A stretch of DNA of 64,000 bases from Tremella fuciformis (lineage: Eukaryota > Basidiomycota > Tremellomycetes > Tremellales > Tremellaceae). A model generated the notes under the pieces. It did no database searches. It was not told the origin of the DNA and was given only the letters and a program-made list of their open reading frames with translations. The stretch's first letter is position 1. Each line of letters begins with the position of its first letter. The stretch covers positions 372,001-436,000 of the forward strand of contig CP136494.1 of the NCBI GenBank assembly GCA_032768795.1, in the 5' to 3' direction. Of this stretch, positions 23,050 to 35,000 are shown piece after piece. A program made the translations under genes and the position numbers.

Positions 23050-23063
23050 ATACCACGGTGCTA
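23050..23063 (+). other. Self-priming primer-binding site of Gypsy E
   Basis: ATACCACGGTGCTA begins two bases after the LTR end and is a perfect 14-nt complement of LTR positions 22884-22897. It does not begin with TGG, so a tRNA primer is unlikely. In Tf1/sushi elements the folded RNA 5' end is nicked and used as primer. Confidence 0.8.
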
Positions 23064-23085
23064 CTACCTCTCACACAACTAGTTC

Positions 23086-24228
23086 ATGGCACCATCGACT
23101 CGACGAATCACGTCGACAGATCCTGAGCATCAGCACATTGCTCTACCAACAAACCTACGACTACCGGTGGATACTCGACTGAGAGCCGCCGTGACCAACA
23201 TGGCCCAACCCTTGGGTGATCAGCCGTCCGTGCAGCAGCTGCTCGCGCAGATCGTGCAGCTTCAGGCGGCCCTCGTCGAGCAGCAGGCGCAGCAACGACA
23301 AGGCTCGCCAGGCGTTGGGAACTCTTCCGAGCCGAAGGCGAACCCGCCTGACACGTTTAACGGCAAGGATCCAGCCGCCTTGGAGCGGTTCATCATGCAG
23401 TGCAAGACGGTTTTCAAGCTGCAGCCGTCGAAGTTCTCTGGCGACACGCACAAGGTCATGTATGTGATCTCGTTCCTCAGAGGATTCGTGCTCGACGCAA
23501 TTCAGCCCTTGGCGACAGGGCGAGACAGCGATTTGAACGAGAACGGAGAGCATGTCGAGGCTGGCGACTACCTCGACGAGAAAATTCGGACTTATGCTGG
23601 GCTTCGTCGCTACCTGCGCGAGAACTTTGGGGATCCCGACGCGAAGGGAACTGCTCGACGCAAGTACTTCTCGCTGCGGCAGACAGGGTCGGCAGCCGAG
23701 TACTTCGCCAAGATTCGGGAGTACACGTCCGTCCTCTCATGGGAGCTCGACGAGCAAGCAACGGCTCGTGCCAAGGAAGGGCTTTCCGATGTGCTTCAGG
23801 ACGAGGTAGCCAGGCATCCCAAGGAGTTCGAGACCTTTGCCGAGCTGCAGGCGTTTGTGGTGCGCCTCAAGAACAGTCTGCGAGCAAGGGAAGCGGAGAA
23901 GAACAAAGCGGAGGGCAGGCGAGAAAAGAAGAAGACTGGACCGGGCGGCAGCAACGGCGGATCTACGGTGGTTACGTCAGAGGTTGGAGCGCCGGCGACG
24001 AACCCCAGACCCTCACCTGGCCCGACAACCTCGTCGAGTCTCAACCCCGCTGCAGCCCCTCGACGAGTCTACCCTCCTCGCCCTAGGCTCACTCCAGACG
24101 AGCACGAGAGGCAAGGCAGCCAGGGCCTTTGCTTCAAGTGCGGAAACGCTGGGCACCTTGCGCGGGACTGCCCAGGCTCGTTCAACCCCGGCCAACGTGT
24201 GAAGCAGGAGCCGCAGGGGGAAGCCTGA
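23086..24228 (+). CDS. Gypsy E gag, 380 aa
   Basis: Structural capsid-nucleocapsid protein. The N-terminal 60 residues are basic and Gln-rich. The retrotransposon gag domain spans about residues 85-265 (FNGKDPAALERFIMQCKTVF, RRYLRENFGDPDAKGTARRK, LRQTGSAAEYFAKI). A Lys/Glu-rich linker follows, then one CCHC knuckle (CFKCGNAGHLARDC near residue 345). ATG at 23086 is the first after the primer-binding site. The stop lies inside AAGCCTGAGGG (24221-24231), an 11-mer also found at the gag stop of unrelated element G. Pol follows in the -1 frame. Almost identical to the F gag at 45983-47125. Confidence 0.95.
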   Translation: MAPSTRRITSTDPEHQHIALPTNLRLPVDTRLRAAVTNMAQPLGDQPSVQQLLAQIVQLQAALVEQQAQQRQGSPGVGNSSEPKANPPDTFNGKDPAALERFIMQCKTVFKLQPSKFSGDTHKVMYVISFLRGFVLDAIQPLATGRDSDLNENGEHVEAGDYLDEKIRTYAGLRRYLRENFGDPDAKGTARRKYFSLRQTGSAAEYFAKIREYTSVLSWELDEQATARAKEGLSDVLQDEVARHPKEFETFAELQAFVVRLKNSLRAREAEKNKAEGRREKKKTGPGGSNGGSTVVTSEVGAPATNPRPSPGPTTSSSLNPAAAPRRVYPPRPRLTPDEHERQGSQGLCFKCGNAGHLARDCPGSFNPGQRVKQEPQGEA

Positions 24229-27200
24229 GGGGTCCCGAGCTACAAGGAGAAACTCGAGGCCCCGCTCCATACACACTCTCCGCCCTCACGCCTCCTGAAC
24301 AACCGACTTCACCTCTCAAATCCTCTAATCCGACGCCCACTCACCCACCGACGGGGTCCGCTTCCCTCGTCGAGGAAGATCAACATGAAGAAGAAGCAGA
24401 GGACCTGGAGTCCGAGAAGGAGTCTGTACAGAGTGCTAGTGATGCCGAGGAATGCATGAGCGGTGAGGCTTGCAGGCTGGGAAGGCATCAAGCTGTCGTA
24501 GCAGGAAAAGTGAACGGGACGGCCGCTTGCATACTGCTAGATACAGGCGCAGGCGGGACCTTCATTGATCAGGACTACGCCGAAGGCCAGGGCTTGACCC
24601 AACAGAAGTTAGAGCGACCCAGGAATGTCCTCCTGTTCGACGGCGAACCGTCATCCGCGGGCGAAATCACCCACACCCACGAAGTGGTGGCCCCGGTGGA
24701 GACGCTTGGGGAAACAAGTGAAGAACGGCTAGCAGTTACGCGGCTCGCAGGTGCAGACGTCGTGCTAGGGTACGATTGGATGCAAGGAAAGAAGGTAGTC
24801 ATGGACATGGGGAGCATGGAAGTCACCCGTGGAGAAGGAAAGGTAGCCTCGTCGACGGTCGTCGAGGCTGCTACAAGTGAACTGGCCATTTTGGCTACCA
24901 GAGCAAGAAGAGAGAGAGGAAAGCGTACGGGGCAGTCTCGTAGGAGCTTCCCGAACCATATCCCCTTGCGGATCAATCGATGGGAGCAGAACAGGCTTGC
25001 CGCAGAGCGGTTACGGGGGACTGTCACCGACGAGCTCGAGGAAGTGGTGGGGCGTTTGGACGGGCATCTTGGGTTTGACGAGTACACTCTGTCAGAGGAG
25101 GAGTCCCAGGCGGTGCGAAGGACCGTCCCGGAGTACTACCACGAGTTCCTCGAGGTGTTCCATCCTCGTTGACCCGCCGACACGCTACCACCAAGTAGAG
25201 AATACGACCTGCGGATCAGACTGAAGGAAGGCGCAGAACTACGGGTCGCACCGCTCTACCAACTGTCGCCGGATCAGATGAGAGCACTCAGGGAGCTCCT
25301 CGCCAAGGAGCAGGCAGCGGGCAAGATCAGGCCATCGAATGCGGCGTATGGGTCGCCGAGTTTCTTCGTCCCTAAGAAGGTTGCCGGCGAATGACGAATG
25401 GTGGTCGATTACCGGAAGCTCAACGAGGCAACAGTATCGGACGCGTACCCCTTGCCGTTGATTTCCCAAGTCACGGCTGATCTGGCGGAGTCAGAGTGGT
25501 ACACCAAGTTTGACCTACCGGGAGCCTACCAGCTTCTTCGCATGGCGCCAGGACACGAAGCCTATACCGCCTTCGACGGAAATAGGTAGTACGCTCACAT
25601 GAGCTTGACTCAGCCTCGAGTAACCTTGTCGAGGCACACACATCCTCGACGAGGTTCATCCTCGACGAGGTTCATCCTCGACGAGGCAGGGGAAGCTGCC
25701 ACAACGATAACTCCGCATATAACGCCGACACCCTCGACGACCTTGTAGAATGCCGCCGCCTGTTGCCCTCCTCATCACTCATAGCAAGTGCTGAGCGGGC
25801 AACAGGTAAGTCCGAATGCATCACTCATAGCAAGTGCTGAGCGGGCAACAGGTGACCGGAATCCCATTGCCTCAGAGCTAAGATTCCGTCGGCCTTTAGG
25901 ACGCCTCTGGGGATGTTCGAGTCCCTGGTAGTGCGAGATGGCTTGAAGAACGCGCCAGCAGTCTTCCAGCACTTCCTCAACGAGGTGCTCAGAGAGTTCG
26001 TTGGGCGGGGAGTGGTGATCTACATCGACGACATTTTGGTCCACGCCAAGAGCCTCGACGAGCTTCGTTCCCTCACAAAGGGGGTACTCGAGGCGTTGCG
26101 GAGGGCGGGACTGTACGTGAAAGCGTCGAAATCCGAGTTCGAGAAGAGGAAGGTCGACTTTCTGGGCTTTGTCATCTCCCGAGAAGGCGTGGAAGCAAAT
26201 CCGGAGTACGTGAAAGGCGTCGTCGACTTCCCAGCACCAAGCAACCTGCTCGAAGTACGCCGGTTCTTGGGTCTGGCAAACTATTACCGCCGCTTCGTAC
26301 CAAACTTTGCCAAGGTAGCGCTGCCCCTAGTGTTGCTGACAAAGAAGGGAGTTCCGTTTGGTTGGGGAGACGCGCAGGCAAGAGCCTTCGACGAGATCAA
26401 AAGGCGAATGAGCGAGCCCCCTGTATTGGCCCACTTCGACCCTGCATTCGAGACCATCGTGCAGACCGACGCTTCGCTCTACGGGTGGGGATTTGTGATA
26501 TCACAGATTAACCCCTCGACAAGCCTCGAGCACCCGGTGGCCATCGAATCTGGGTCGTTCTCGGGGGCAGAGCTAAATTGGACGACTACGGAGAAGGAGT
26601 TCCTGGCGATAGTGATGGCATTCAAGCGGAAGCGGCACCTCCTCCTGCAAGTAAGCTGTACGGTCCTCACGGATCACCACAACCTTAGCTACTGGATGGA
26701 GCCGAGGAAACTGAGTGGGCGGGTTGCGCGATGGGTCGACGCTCTGGCAGGATTCTCCTTCCGAATCGTGTATCGTCCCGGACTCAAAGCGGCTTACCCA
26801 GACGCTCTGTCAAGGAGGCCTGACTACAAGCCTGATGGATTGGACCTGGAGGAGCAACGAGTGCAGGCCTTACCCGGGTTTGATCAAGGAAGCAAGGTCG
26901 AGACGTCGCTGGGGTACATGCTTCGGGCACTCGTCGAGGAGCCTCGACGAGCCTCGTCGAGTCCAGATCCAGAGACAAGAGAGTACCCGCAGACGGATAC
27001 TCGGAGCATCTGGGAGGAGGATGAGGAGTTCGAGCATGCTGGAGAAGAGTTGGAGAGAATCAAGAAGGAGGAGAACGGGGTGGTGATTGACGCGGCAGGA
27101 TTTCCCAAACTGTTTGGGTTGGTTCAAAGGATGGGCCTCGACGAGCCCACGCGAGCCCAGATAGAGGCTGGCGGGGCCCTGCGACTCAATGGACGGCTAT

Positions 27201-28525
27201 ACCTCACTGGCAAGGGCGATGGGCGGCTCCGGGCCATGCGGGATCGACATGAGGGGATCCTAGCGGGACATCCGGGAATTACCAAGATGTTGGAGTTGCT
27301 CAGGAGGGACGTCTGTTGGCTGGGGTTGCGGCGCGATGTCGAGGCCTACGTAAAGGGTTGTGCCATTTGCCAGAGGACAAAAACAAGCAGGCAGCGCCCT
27401 CACGGTCTCCTCCAGAGTCTCGAAGTCCCGGAGGGCCCGTGGCAAGCAATTTCCATGGACTTCATCGAGGAGCTCCCCGGCAGCCAGGGCTTCAACTCCA
27501 TCCTCGTCGTGGTAGACCGCCTGACGAAGTGGGCTATCTTCGTGCCGACAACGACTCGCCTCACAACGGCGGGACTCGTCGACCTCATCATCGACAATGT
27601 CGTGGCGCAGCATGGGTTGCCAAGATCCATCGTATCTGATCGAGGGAGCAAGTTCACTAGTCGGCTATGGGGAGCACTGTGTGGGGCCCTGGGGATCAAG
27701 ATCAGCCTGTCGACAGCCTTCCATCCTCAAACCGACGGGCAGACAGAGCGAGTCAATCAGATCCTCGAGCAGTACCTACGGGTATTCTGCGATCACAGAC
27801 AAGACAATTGGTCGAGTCTGCTGCAGAGAGCAGCCTTCGCCTATAACAATACCCAGCACTCGGCGATCAAGATGAGTCCGTTCGAGGCGAACTTTGGGTA
27901 CTCGCCGCGATGGACCGATGACTTGAGAGAGAGCGCCAAGCGGGCGGAGATACCGTCGGTCAAGGAAAAGCTTGGGTCCCTCGACGAGGTGCACCGATCT
28001 TGCCAACAAGCCATACAGCAAGCCAATGAGCGGTACGCCAAGTATTACGATGCAAAGAGAAGGGATGCGCCAGTGTTGAAGGTGGATGACATGGTCATGC
28101 TGTCGATGGAGAACATCAAGACTCGTCGACCCTCGAAGAAGCTCGACATCAAATGGGGGGGACCATACAAAGTCCTCGCTAAGACGGGTCCATCAACGTA
28201 CAAGCTGGAGTTACCGGCGACGATGAGAGTGAGCCCGGTCTTCAATGTCCTTCGCCTTAAGCCATACCACCCGCCGAGAATCCCTGGGCAGACCTACGAC
28301 CCTCCGCCACCAGTGGAGGTCAACAACGAGGGCCCTAGCTATGAGGTGAAGAACGTCGTCGACTCGAGGAAGAGAGGCAGAAAGGTCGAGTACCTCGTCG
28401 AGTGGGTGGGGTACGAAGGAACAGATGAGGAGACGACCTGGGAACCAGTGGAGAACATTACTGGTGCTCTTGAAAGCGTCGAGAGCTTCCACAAGAGGAA
28501 CCCAGGGAAACCAAGAGGAATATAA
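24129..28525 (+). pseudogene. Gypsy E pol (PR-RT-RH-IN-chromodomain), interrupted
   Basis: The -1 frame relative to gag, open from before 24129 and probably entered by frameshifting near 24216-24228. Protease LLDTGAGG is near 24530. An in-frame TGA at 25170-25172 replaces an Arg codon kept in F. A second TGA at 25392-25394 replaces the Trp of GEWRMVVDYRKLN and is shared with F. The solo Copia LTR breaks RT at 25574. After it come RT (YIDD near 26022), RNase H, the integrase HHCC zinc finger (HEGILAGHPG ... CAICQ), the D,D,E core (SMDFIEELP, VSDRGSKF, VNQILEQYL) and a chromodomain (VEYLVEWVGYEGTDEETTWEP) at the C-terminus, which in chromoviruses targets integration to modified histones. It cannot make a full Pol as it stands. 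Confidence 0.93.
25574..25891 (+). repeat. Solo Copia LTR inside Gypsy E reverse transcriptase
   Basis: 318-bp LTR of the A/B/D Copia family, flanked by the perfect 5-bp duplication GCCTT (25569-25573, 25892-25896). The intact F copy has a single GCCTT here. The insertion fixes the LTR termini as CGACGGAA and TTCCGTCG. Internal Copia DNA has been lost by LTR-LTR recombination. Confidence 0.97.
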
Positions 28526-28665
28526 CGCATGGACTACTGGCGGTGACGATGATCTGGATCGAGATTCGTCACCCAAGCTGAGTCTTATTCCTGCATTCCC
28601 TGTACAACATGAACGACACGACGTATGAACATGAGCTAAGAAAGAACTATGTACACTATCTACAT
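28526..28665 (+). other. E: gap between convergent pol and antisense gene
   Basis: 140 bp separating the pol stop from the stop of the antisense gene; nothing else recognised. The corresponding gap in G is 107 bp (31924-32030). Confidence 0.6.
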
Positions 28666-29495
28666 TCACGACCTCGAACCACCCGCCTCCGCCACGTCGT
28701 CGAACATGGGCCCGACCATCACCCTGAGGTCCAGCCCCAGGAGCCTCGCGTGCCTCCTCGCCTCCTCGACGTGGTAGGCCCTATCCGCCGGGTTGGACTG
28801 GGCCAGCGTGACGTGGTGCTGGAGAACACCGATGTCGAGCCTCGTCGAGGGTGTCCACGACAAGGCAGCTGGCGCGGACGGGCGGGCAGGAGTCGACACC
28901 GGAGGCGGCGTCGGAGGCGGCAGGGGTTGTCGAACCGTCCGGCGAAGTCGGTCGGTGAAGGCGGCTGGGCCGACAACAGGCGTGGGGGCGGGAGTCGGCA
29001 AAGGCGGGTCGACATCCGCGAAACTCACAGCCCGGCGAGCTCTGGGTGTCGAGGACGAGCCGGCGGGTCGTCGAGGAGTAGGGCTGGAGTTGAACGAGCA
29101 GCCCGTGGCAGTGCCACAGGTGTAGCACTTCATCTTCGGCCCTCCTCCGTCTAGGACCCTACACGGCAAATTGTCCGTACGACACCGCTGGCATCGCTGG
29201 CGGCCGTTGAGCGTGCGGAGAGGTCGCCCTTTTGCCTGAGCCTGTAACATCAGCGAGAGATGACGGGAGGATAGAAGATGATAACGCACCAAGGCCCATG
29301 GGAGCGTCCTGTTCGATCCCCGGCCGAACGACGGGTAGAACGGCCCTGGGAATGAGCGAGGATCTCAGCAGATGACGAACGTACCGAAATAGGCGCGGTC
29401 CAGCGCGTTCCTACACCGGACTCGAGGGCCAGCCTCGAGTCGCCTCGACGACGCCACACTTCCCTCCCCATCGGATCCTTCGCTGCCCGCCTCGG

Positions 29496-29993
29496 TGTCA
29501 CGGCGACCGCCTTCTCTGTCCAGGGCCCGGCGGGCACGTACTCCGAACGATGGGCGTAGGCGGGTATGAGCGAGTTGGGCGAAGGGCTCAGCGAGGGACT
29601 CGCTGAGCTCGGAGAGGTGGGCGAGGAGCTCGGCGAGGGACTCGCTGAGCTCAAGGAGATGAACGGGTTGAGCGAGGGGTGCGGCGAGCGACTCGTTGAA
29701 CTCGGCGAGCAGGAGGGTGAACTCGACGAGCGACAGCGAGTTGAGGGAGTTGGACGGGGTACTCGGCGGGGAACTCGGTGTCGCTGGCAAGCCAAGCGAC
29801 GGGACGGAGCAGGCAGTCTACGTGTCTGCAGAGAACAACAATTGGGAGAAGACTACGGAACGTATCGCGCGCCCAGTCTTCCTAAGTATCCGTCGTCCCT
29901 CGGTGAGCTCGGCGAGTGATGCGTTGAATCAACGAGTCCGAGCTCCGTCTCCCCACGTGGCTTCCATGTGCTCTCCCTATGTCCGTCGTGACA
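29496..29993 (-). repeat. 3' LTR of Gypsy G
   Basis: 498 bp. The portion around 29570-29760 is a degenerate array of CTCGGCGAG / GACTCGCTGAG words. The open plus-strand frame there (repeating Glu-Leu-Gly-Glu) is a by-product of the repeat, not a gene. Confidence 0.93.
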
Positions 29994-30254
29994 CTCTGCC
30001 CAACCTTACGATCGAGCTCCTGCGAGATAGTCGTGGTTGTGGAAGTCGGCGGCGGAGTCGGCGAGGTCGACGAGGGACTCGGCGAGGGGCTCGGTGAGGG
30101 ACTCGGCGAGACGGTCAGCGAGGTCCTTTCAGGTACGATGTTGATGCGGCGAGACGCGCTAGTTGCTGGGCAACCAAACACACGGCCGAGGACAAGTGGA
30201 CAGAGGACTCAGCTTTTCCATTCTCCGTTATCTCATCACTCGGCCAGCAACAAC

Positions 30255-31923
30255 ATGGCCCCAACAACACCAGCGGCAACGCGCAAGGCGAGCGCGGCGA
30301 GACGACAAGCCCAGGCGGAGGGGCAGACCAGTGAGTCGGCGCGCGCAGCGCGCCGAGCGAGCGAACTGGTGGCTGACGCGAAGGGTGGGGCGGGCGATTC
30401 GTCGTGCCGTCGAGGGTAGCCCTGGTTGTGCAGGGCCAGGGGGCGGAGCGAGGGGGGGAAGAGGGGCGAGAGGAGCGGCCGGCGCGACGTGAGTGGCCGA
30501 GAAGAGGGAGATGCAGAGCTGACGGGAAGGATTCGACGGCACCCAGCGGACTTTCGGTCGCGGGCGCGGCACTCGTCGAGAGCGCTCGGCAAGCGACGAG
30601 CTCGAGATCGAAGAGCTCGGCGAGGAGGAGGTTGTCGGGGAGGTGATGAGGGGAGTGGTGGACGGGGAGCAGGAGGAGGAGGAGGAGGGGAAGGAGGAGG
30701 ATGAGGAGGAGGATGAGGGCGATGGCGGCAGCTCGCCGCTGACGCAGCTCGAGCAGGAGGACGAGGAGATGGAGGTGGACGAGGGCGGCGCGGAGAGGCT
30801 CGAGCTCGAGCCTGCTCTGCCGGTGGACGAAGGAGAGGGCGAGCGGATGGGGCGGCGCCGGCGTAAGCCACAGCGGCACTATCAAGAAGAGATGAGACTG
30901 ACGGGCAGGAATCGAACGAACCGATAGCGTGTTCGACGCCGAGGCAAACTGGCGGGCTGGAGCCACCGCCTACCTCAACCCCTTCGACCGACCCGACTCG
31001 GAGGCCCCCATGTGCGACGTAGTTTACTCCGTCGTGCATGACTTACCCTTGGGCGAGCGCCTACCCACGCCGCCGCGCACACGACCCAGTCGCCGACCGC
31101 AAGGAGAGGCAAGCGGCTCGCGGGGCGAAGTGAGCGAGGTCAGGGAGGTCAGCGGGGCCGACGACGTCGACATGGAGGCGGAGGAGGCGGCTGAGGCCGC
31201 GCTGCAGGCGGCGGCCGAGAGGATGGAGGCCTCCATGGAGGCACTGCAGGCGGCGATGGGCTGGAAGGGCAAGGGGAGGGAGGAGGGGGAGAGGAGGGGA
31301 GAGGGGGAGGGGGCGCGGAGACCGACACCGCGAGCGGCGCCGCGGACGCCTGCGGCGGCCGCGACACCTTCCCGGAGACCGGCAGCGCCTCCAGCGACCC
31401 CGCGGCGAGCCGGGCGGCACGAGAATCGGACGCCAGCGAAGATCCTCGTCAGTACCCGTCACAACCAGCGGTAGATACTTATCAGCAGGACCACCACAAG
31501 GACGCGGTAGACGCCGAGCGGCCGTGTCGTCGGTGTAGACAAGAGGGACGCCGCTGCCTCGTCCCGCCGGGCACAATAGGCCGAAAGTGCTTCACCTGCA
31601 CAACCGGCCGCTGTACTCTGAAGGATGGGGAGGCGCCGTCCAGCTCGCCGACCGCCGAGCGGACCCCACTGCGCGGCGACCCCCCGGCGACACCTCGGCG
31701 CGACGCGCCCGCGACACCTCAGCGGTCTGCGGAACGCCACATCGGTCCAGGCGACTTTGCAGCCGCCCAGGGCCTCGCGGCGCTCGCGCGCAGCCCGGAC
31801 AACCCCCGACTGCGTCAGTACGCCGTCGATGAGCTGCGGCGCATGCTTGGGGAGGATCTGAGCGAGTGGGGTCTTGAGGACCTCAACGAGGGGCCGGCCC
31901 CCGGTGGGTCGGGAGGACGATAG
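30255..31923 (+). CDS. Antisense spliced gene of Gypsy G, intact, about 483 aa
   Basis: Plus-strand gene inside a minus-strand element, between pol and 3' LTR. Proposed exons 30255-30330, 30420-30488, 30530-30862, 30909-31447 and 31489-31923. Introns are 89, 41, 46 and 41 bp, GT-AG, mostly with a GCTGAC/ACTGAC-like branch site. All phases close. The start exon and first intron are the least certain. The product has a basic N-terminus, a very acidic segment (exon 3), a middle region (YLNPFDRPDSEAPMCDVVYS), an Ala/Glu helix, and a cysteine cluster C-X2-C-X6-C-X10-C-X2-C-X4-C (CRRCR...C...CFTC...C) in exon 5. It ends in a helix (YAVDELRRMLGEDL) related to the E antisense protein. Stop is 107 bp from the convergent pol stop. 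A zinc-binding regulatory role is inferred from the Zn2Cys6-like spacing. Confidence 0.75.
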
Positions 31924-32030
31924 GAGAGGAGGGGGGGGAGAGAGGGGAAGGGGTGTTCATAGTCGTTGATTATAGAGTGTTCTGTGCATCATTTTCGTGA
32001 ACGCATCATTCAGGCAGGAATACGCAGTAT

Positions 32031-35000
32031 TCATACGGCTCGGCGAGCGCCTCGCCGAGGCTTCGGCGCACTTGATGGCTTCTCTGGGTGAGCGGCGTGG
32101 AAGTCCGCGACGAGCTCGGCGGCCGACTCGCTCACATGAGCTAACGGCTCCCAAGTCGCGTGCTCATCCGTGAGCTCAAAGCCCAACCACTCAACGAGGT
32201 ACTCAAGGCGTCCACGGCGTATTCGAGAATCCAGGATCGCCGCAACCTCCCAGCTCTCTCCCAGCTCGCTGTCCACTTCCACCGGGTCGGGAGGCTCGTA
32301 CGACTGGCCGGGCAAGGTAGGCTGTTGGAAGGGTTTCAGGAGGTTGACGTGGAAGACGTCGTGGCACTTCATGGAGGGAGGGAGAGCGAGGCGATACGTT
32401 ACCGGGTTGACCTGCTCGATGATCTCGAACGGTCCACCGAACTTGAGGTCCAGCTTCTTCATCGGTCGCCGAGTCTCGATGTTCTTCAGCGAGAGGAGCA
32501 CCGAGTCACCGATCTTGAAGCTGGGCGGCGACGAGTGCTTAGCATTGTAGTGCCTCGCATAATCGCGGTTCGCCGCCTCAATGTTAGCCCGGCAGAGCTC
32601 ATGCAGATCACTCAGCTCCGTTGCCTTCCGCAGTCCCAGTCGTTCACCGGCATCCGCACCCTCCCTCTCCGAGTTCTCCGAGTTCACCAAGTCCTCCGTC
32701 CACCTCGGCGAGTACCCAAAGTTTGCTACAAACGGTGACATCTCGATGGCCGAGTGCTTCCAGTTGTTGTACGAGAACGATGCGCACGGCAAAAGCTTAG
32801 CCCAGTTGTCTTGCTGATAGGTCGAGAAGACCCGGAGGTACTGCTCGAGAACTTGATTTACCCGCTCAGTTTGCCCATCAGTCTGCGGATGGAAAGCCGT
32901 GGACAAGGACAGCTTAATACCCAAGGCCTTGCACAGGTTGCCCCACAGCTTACTGGTGAACTTGGAACCTCGATCAGAGACGATGGATTGCGGGAGCCCG
33001 TGTTGACAGACCACGTGATCAATGATCAACTCGGCGAGTCCCGCCGAGTTGAGCCGAGTGGTCGTCGGGATGAAAATCGCCCACTTCGTTAGTCTGTCAA
33101 CAACCACCAGAATCGAGTCAAAACCATTAGAGACCGGCAGCGGCTCGATAAAGTCCATGGAGATGGATGCCCAGGGCCTCTCAGCTATCTCCAGTGGCTG
33201 GAGGAAGCCGTGAGCCCGGTGACGGTCGGTCTTGGTCCGCTGACATACTGCGCATGCGCGGACGAAGGCCTCCACGTCGCGCCGAAGGCCAAGCCACGCG
33301 TAGTCGCGCTTCACCAACTCGAGAGTCTTCGCAACGCCCGGGTGTCCTGTGAGGATAGCTTCGTGCCGCCTCTTTAGGATCTGCACCCGTTCCGGTCCTG
33401 GTTCCACGTAGAGTCGTCCGTCGACTCGCAACCTTCCGTCGGGGTCACGCTGCAAGAGCGCTTCCCCAGGGAGGCCGAGCCTCCGGCAGAATCCCAACAG
33501 GGCGGGGTGAGTCGAGGCGAGAGTAGGCGCGTCAGGGGTTAACTCAGCTAGGACCGGAGACAACTCGGCGACCTCAGCGCGTTCCTCGCCGACCTCTTCC
33601 TCCTCCTCCTCCTCCTCGACCCCGATCTCGCCGAGTGTCGCTGCGCGGAGGAGATGGCCAAGGGAGGACGAGACCGTGGAGGAAGAGTCGGCGGTGGGGA
33701 GTGCCTGGATGAAGTTCTGCGGCTGCTGCATCAATGGCCCAGGGAGATATGCCGAGTCACGGGAGAGCGCATCGGGAAGCTCGCCCTCCTTACCAGGGCG
33801 ATACACGATTTTGTAATCGAACCCGGCTAAGATCTCAACCCATCTAGCCTGGCGAGGGTTCAGCTGCCGCGGCTCCATCCAGTAAGTAAGATTCAAGTGG
33901 TCAGTGATGACCGTGGAATGAACCTGAGACAACAGATGCCGCTTACGCCGGAAGGCGTGAACGATAGCCAGGAACTCCTTCTCAGTCACCGTGTAGTTCA
34001 ACTCGGCGCCTTTGAACGAGCCCGACTCAATGGCCACGGGGTGCTCCTCATTCGCCGAGTTGACTTGCGAGATGACGAAGCCCCAGCCATAGGCCGATGC
34101 GTCAGTCTGCACAATCGTCGGCAACTCCGGGTTGAAGAAGGCGAGCACCGGAGCCTGGCTCAGTTTCTCCTTCAGCGCCTGGAACGCCTGTTCCTGCTCC
34201 TCACCCCAATGGAAACCAACCGACGCTTTTGTCAGATGGTGTAGCGGCCCGGCGACTTTAGCGAAGTGAGGAACGAATCGCCTATAGTAGCTCGCCATTC
34301 CCAGAAAGCGTCGCACCTCATGGAGATCCTTGGGCCTCGAGGCCTCTTGGACCCCTTGGACGTAGCCCGGATCAGCCGCCACGCCGTCCTTGGAGATCAT
34401 GAACCCAAGAAACTTGACGGATCTCTGCTCAAACCGACACTTACTCGCCTTCAAGAACAGGGAGGTTCCTCGTACCCGCTCCAGAACTAGCCGAGTGACT
34501 CGGCGAAGCTCTTCGAGCGTCTTGGCGTGGACGATGATGTCGTCGATGTATACCGTGACCCACTGTCTGAGATCACTGAAAAGCTCATTCAGGAAGTGCT
34601 GAAAGACGGCTGGCGCGTTCCGCAGCCCATCGCGCACGACTAGCGACTCGTACATGCCGAACGGCGTGCGGAAGGCGGTGAGGCTCTCAAACCCCTCGGC
34701 GAGCCTTAGCAATTGGTACGCCGAGACTAGGTCAAAGCAGGAAAACCACTCAGAGCCGCCGAGATCAGAGATGACTTGAGAGATCAGCGGGACAGGGTAA
34801 GCATCAGGAACGGTGGCACTGTTCAGATGACGGTAGTCCACCACCATTCGCCAGTTCACACCATCAGTCTTACGCACGCAGAAAGTCGGCGAGCCGTACG
34901 GCGAGTTGCTAGGCCGGATGCGGCCTGCGGCTTCTTCTCGCTCGAGGATTTGCCTCATAGCTTCCTTCTGATCTTGGGCGACCTCGTAGAGCGGGGCAAG

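Noticed and set aside
24129..25172. Pol of E starting at a TTG codon as a separate protein
   Set aside because: Fungal pol is normally expressed as a Gag-Pol fusion. The frame overlaps gag and is better explained by -1 frameshifting.
29566..29919. Open plus-strand frame of 117 codons rich in Glu-Leu-Gly (also at 37684-38037)
   Set aside because: It lies wholly inside both LTRs of G and is a translation of the CTCGGCGAG repeat array.
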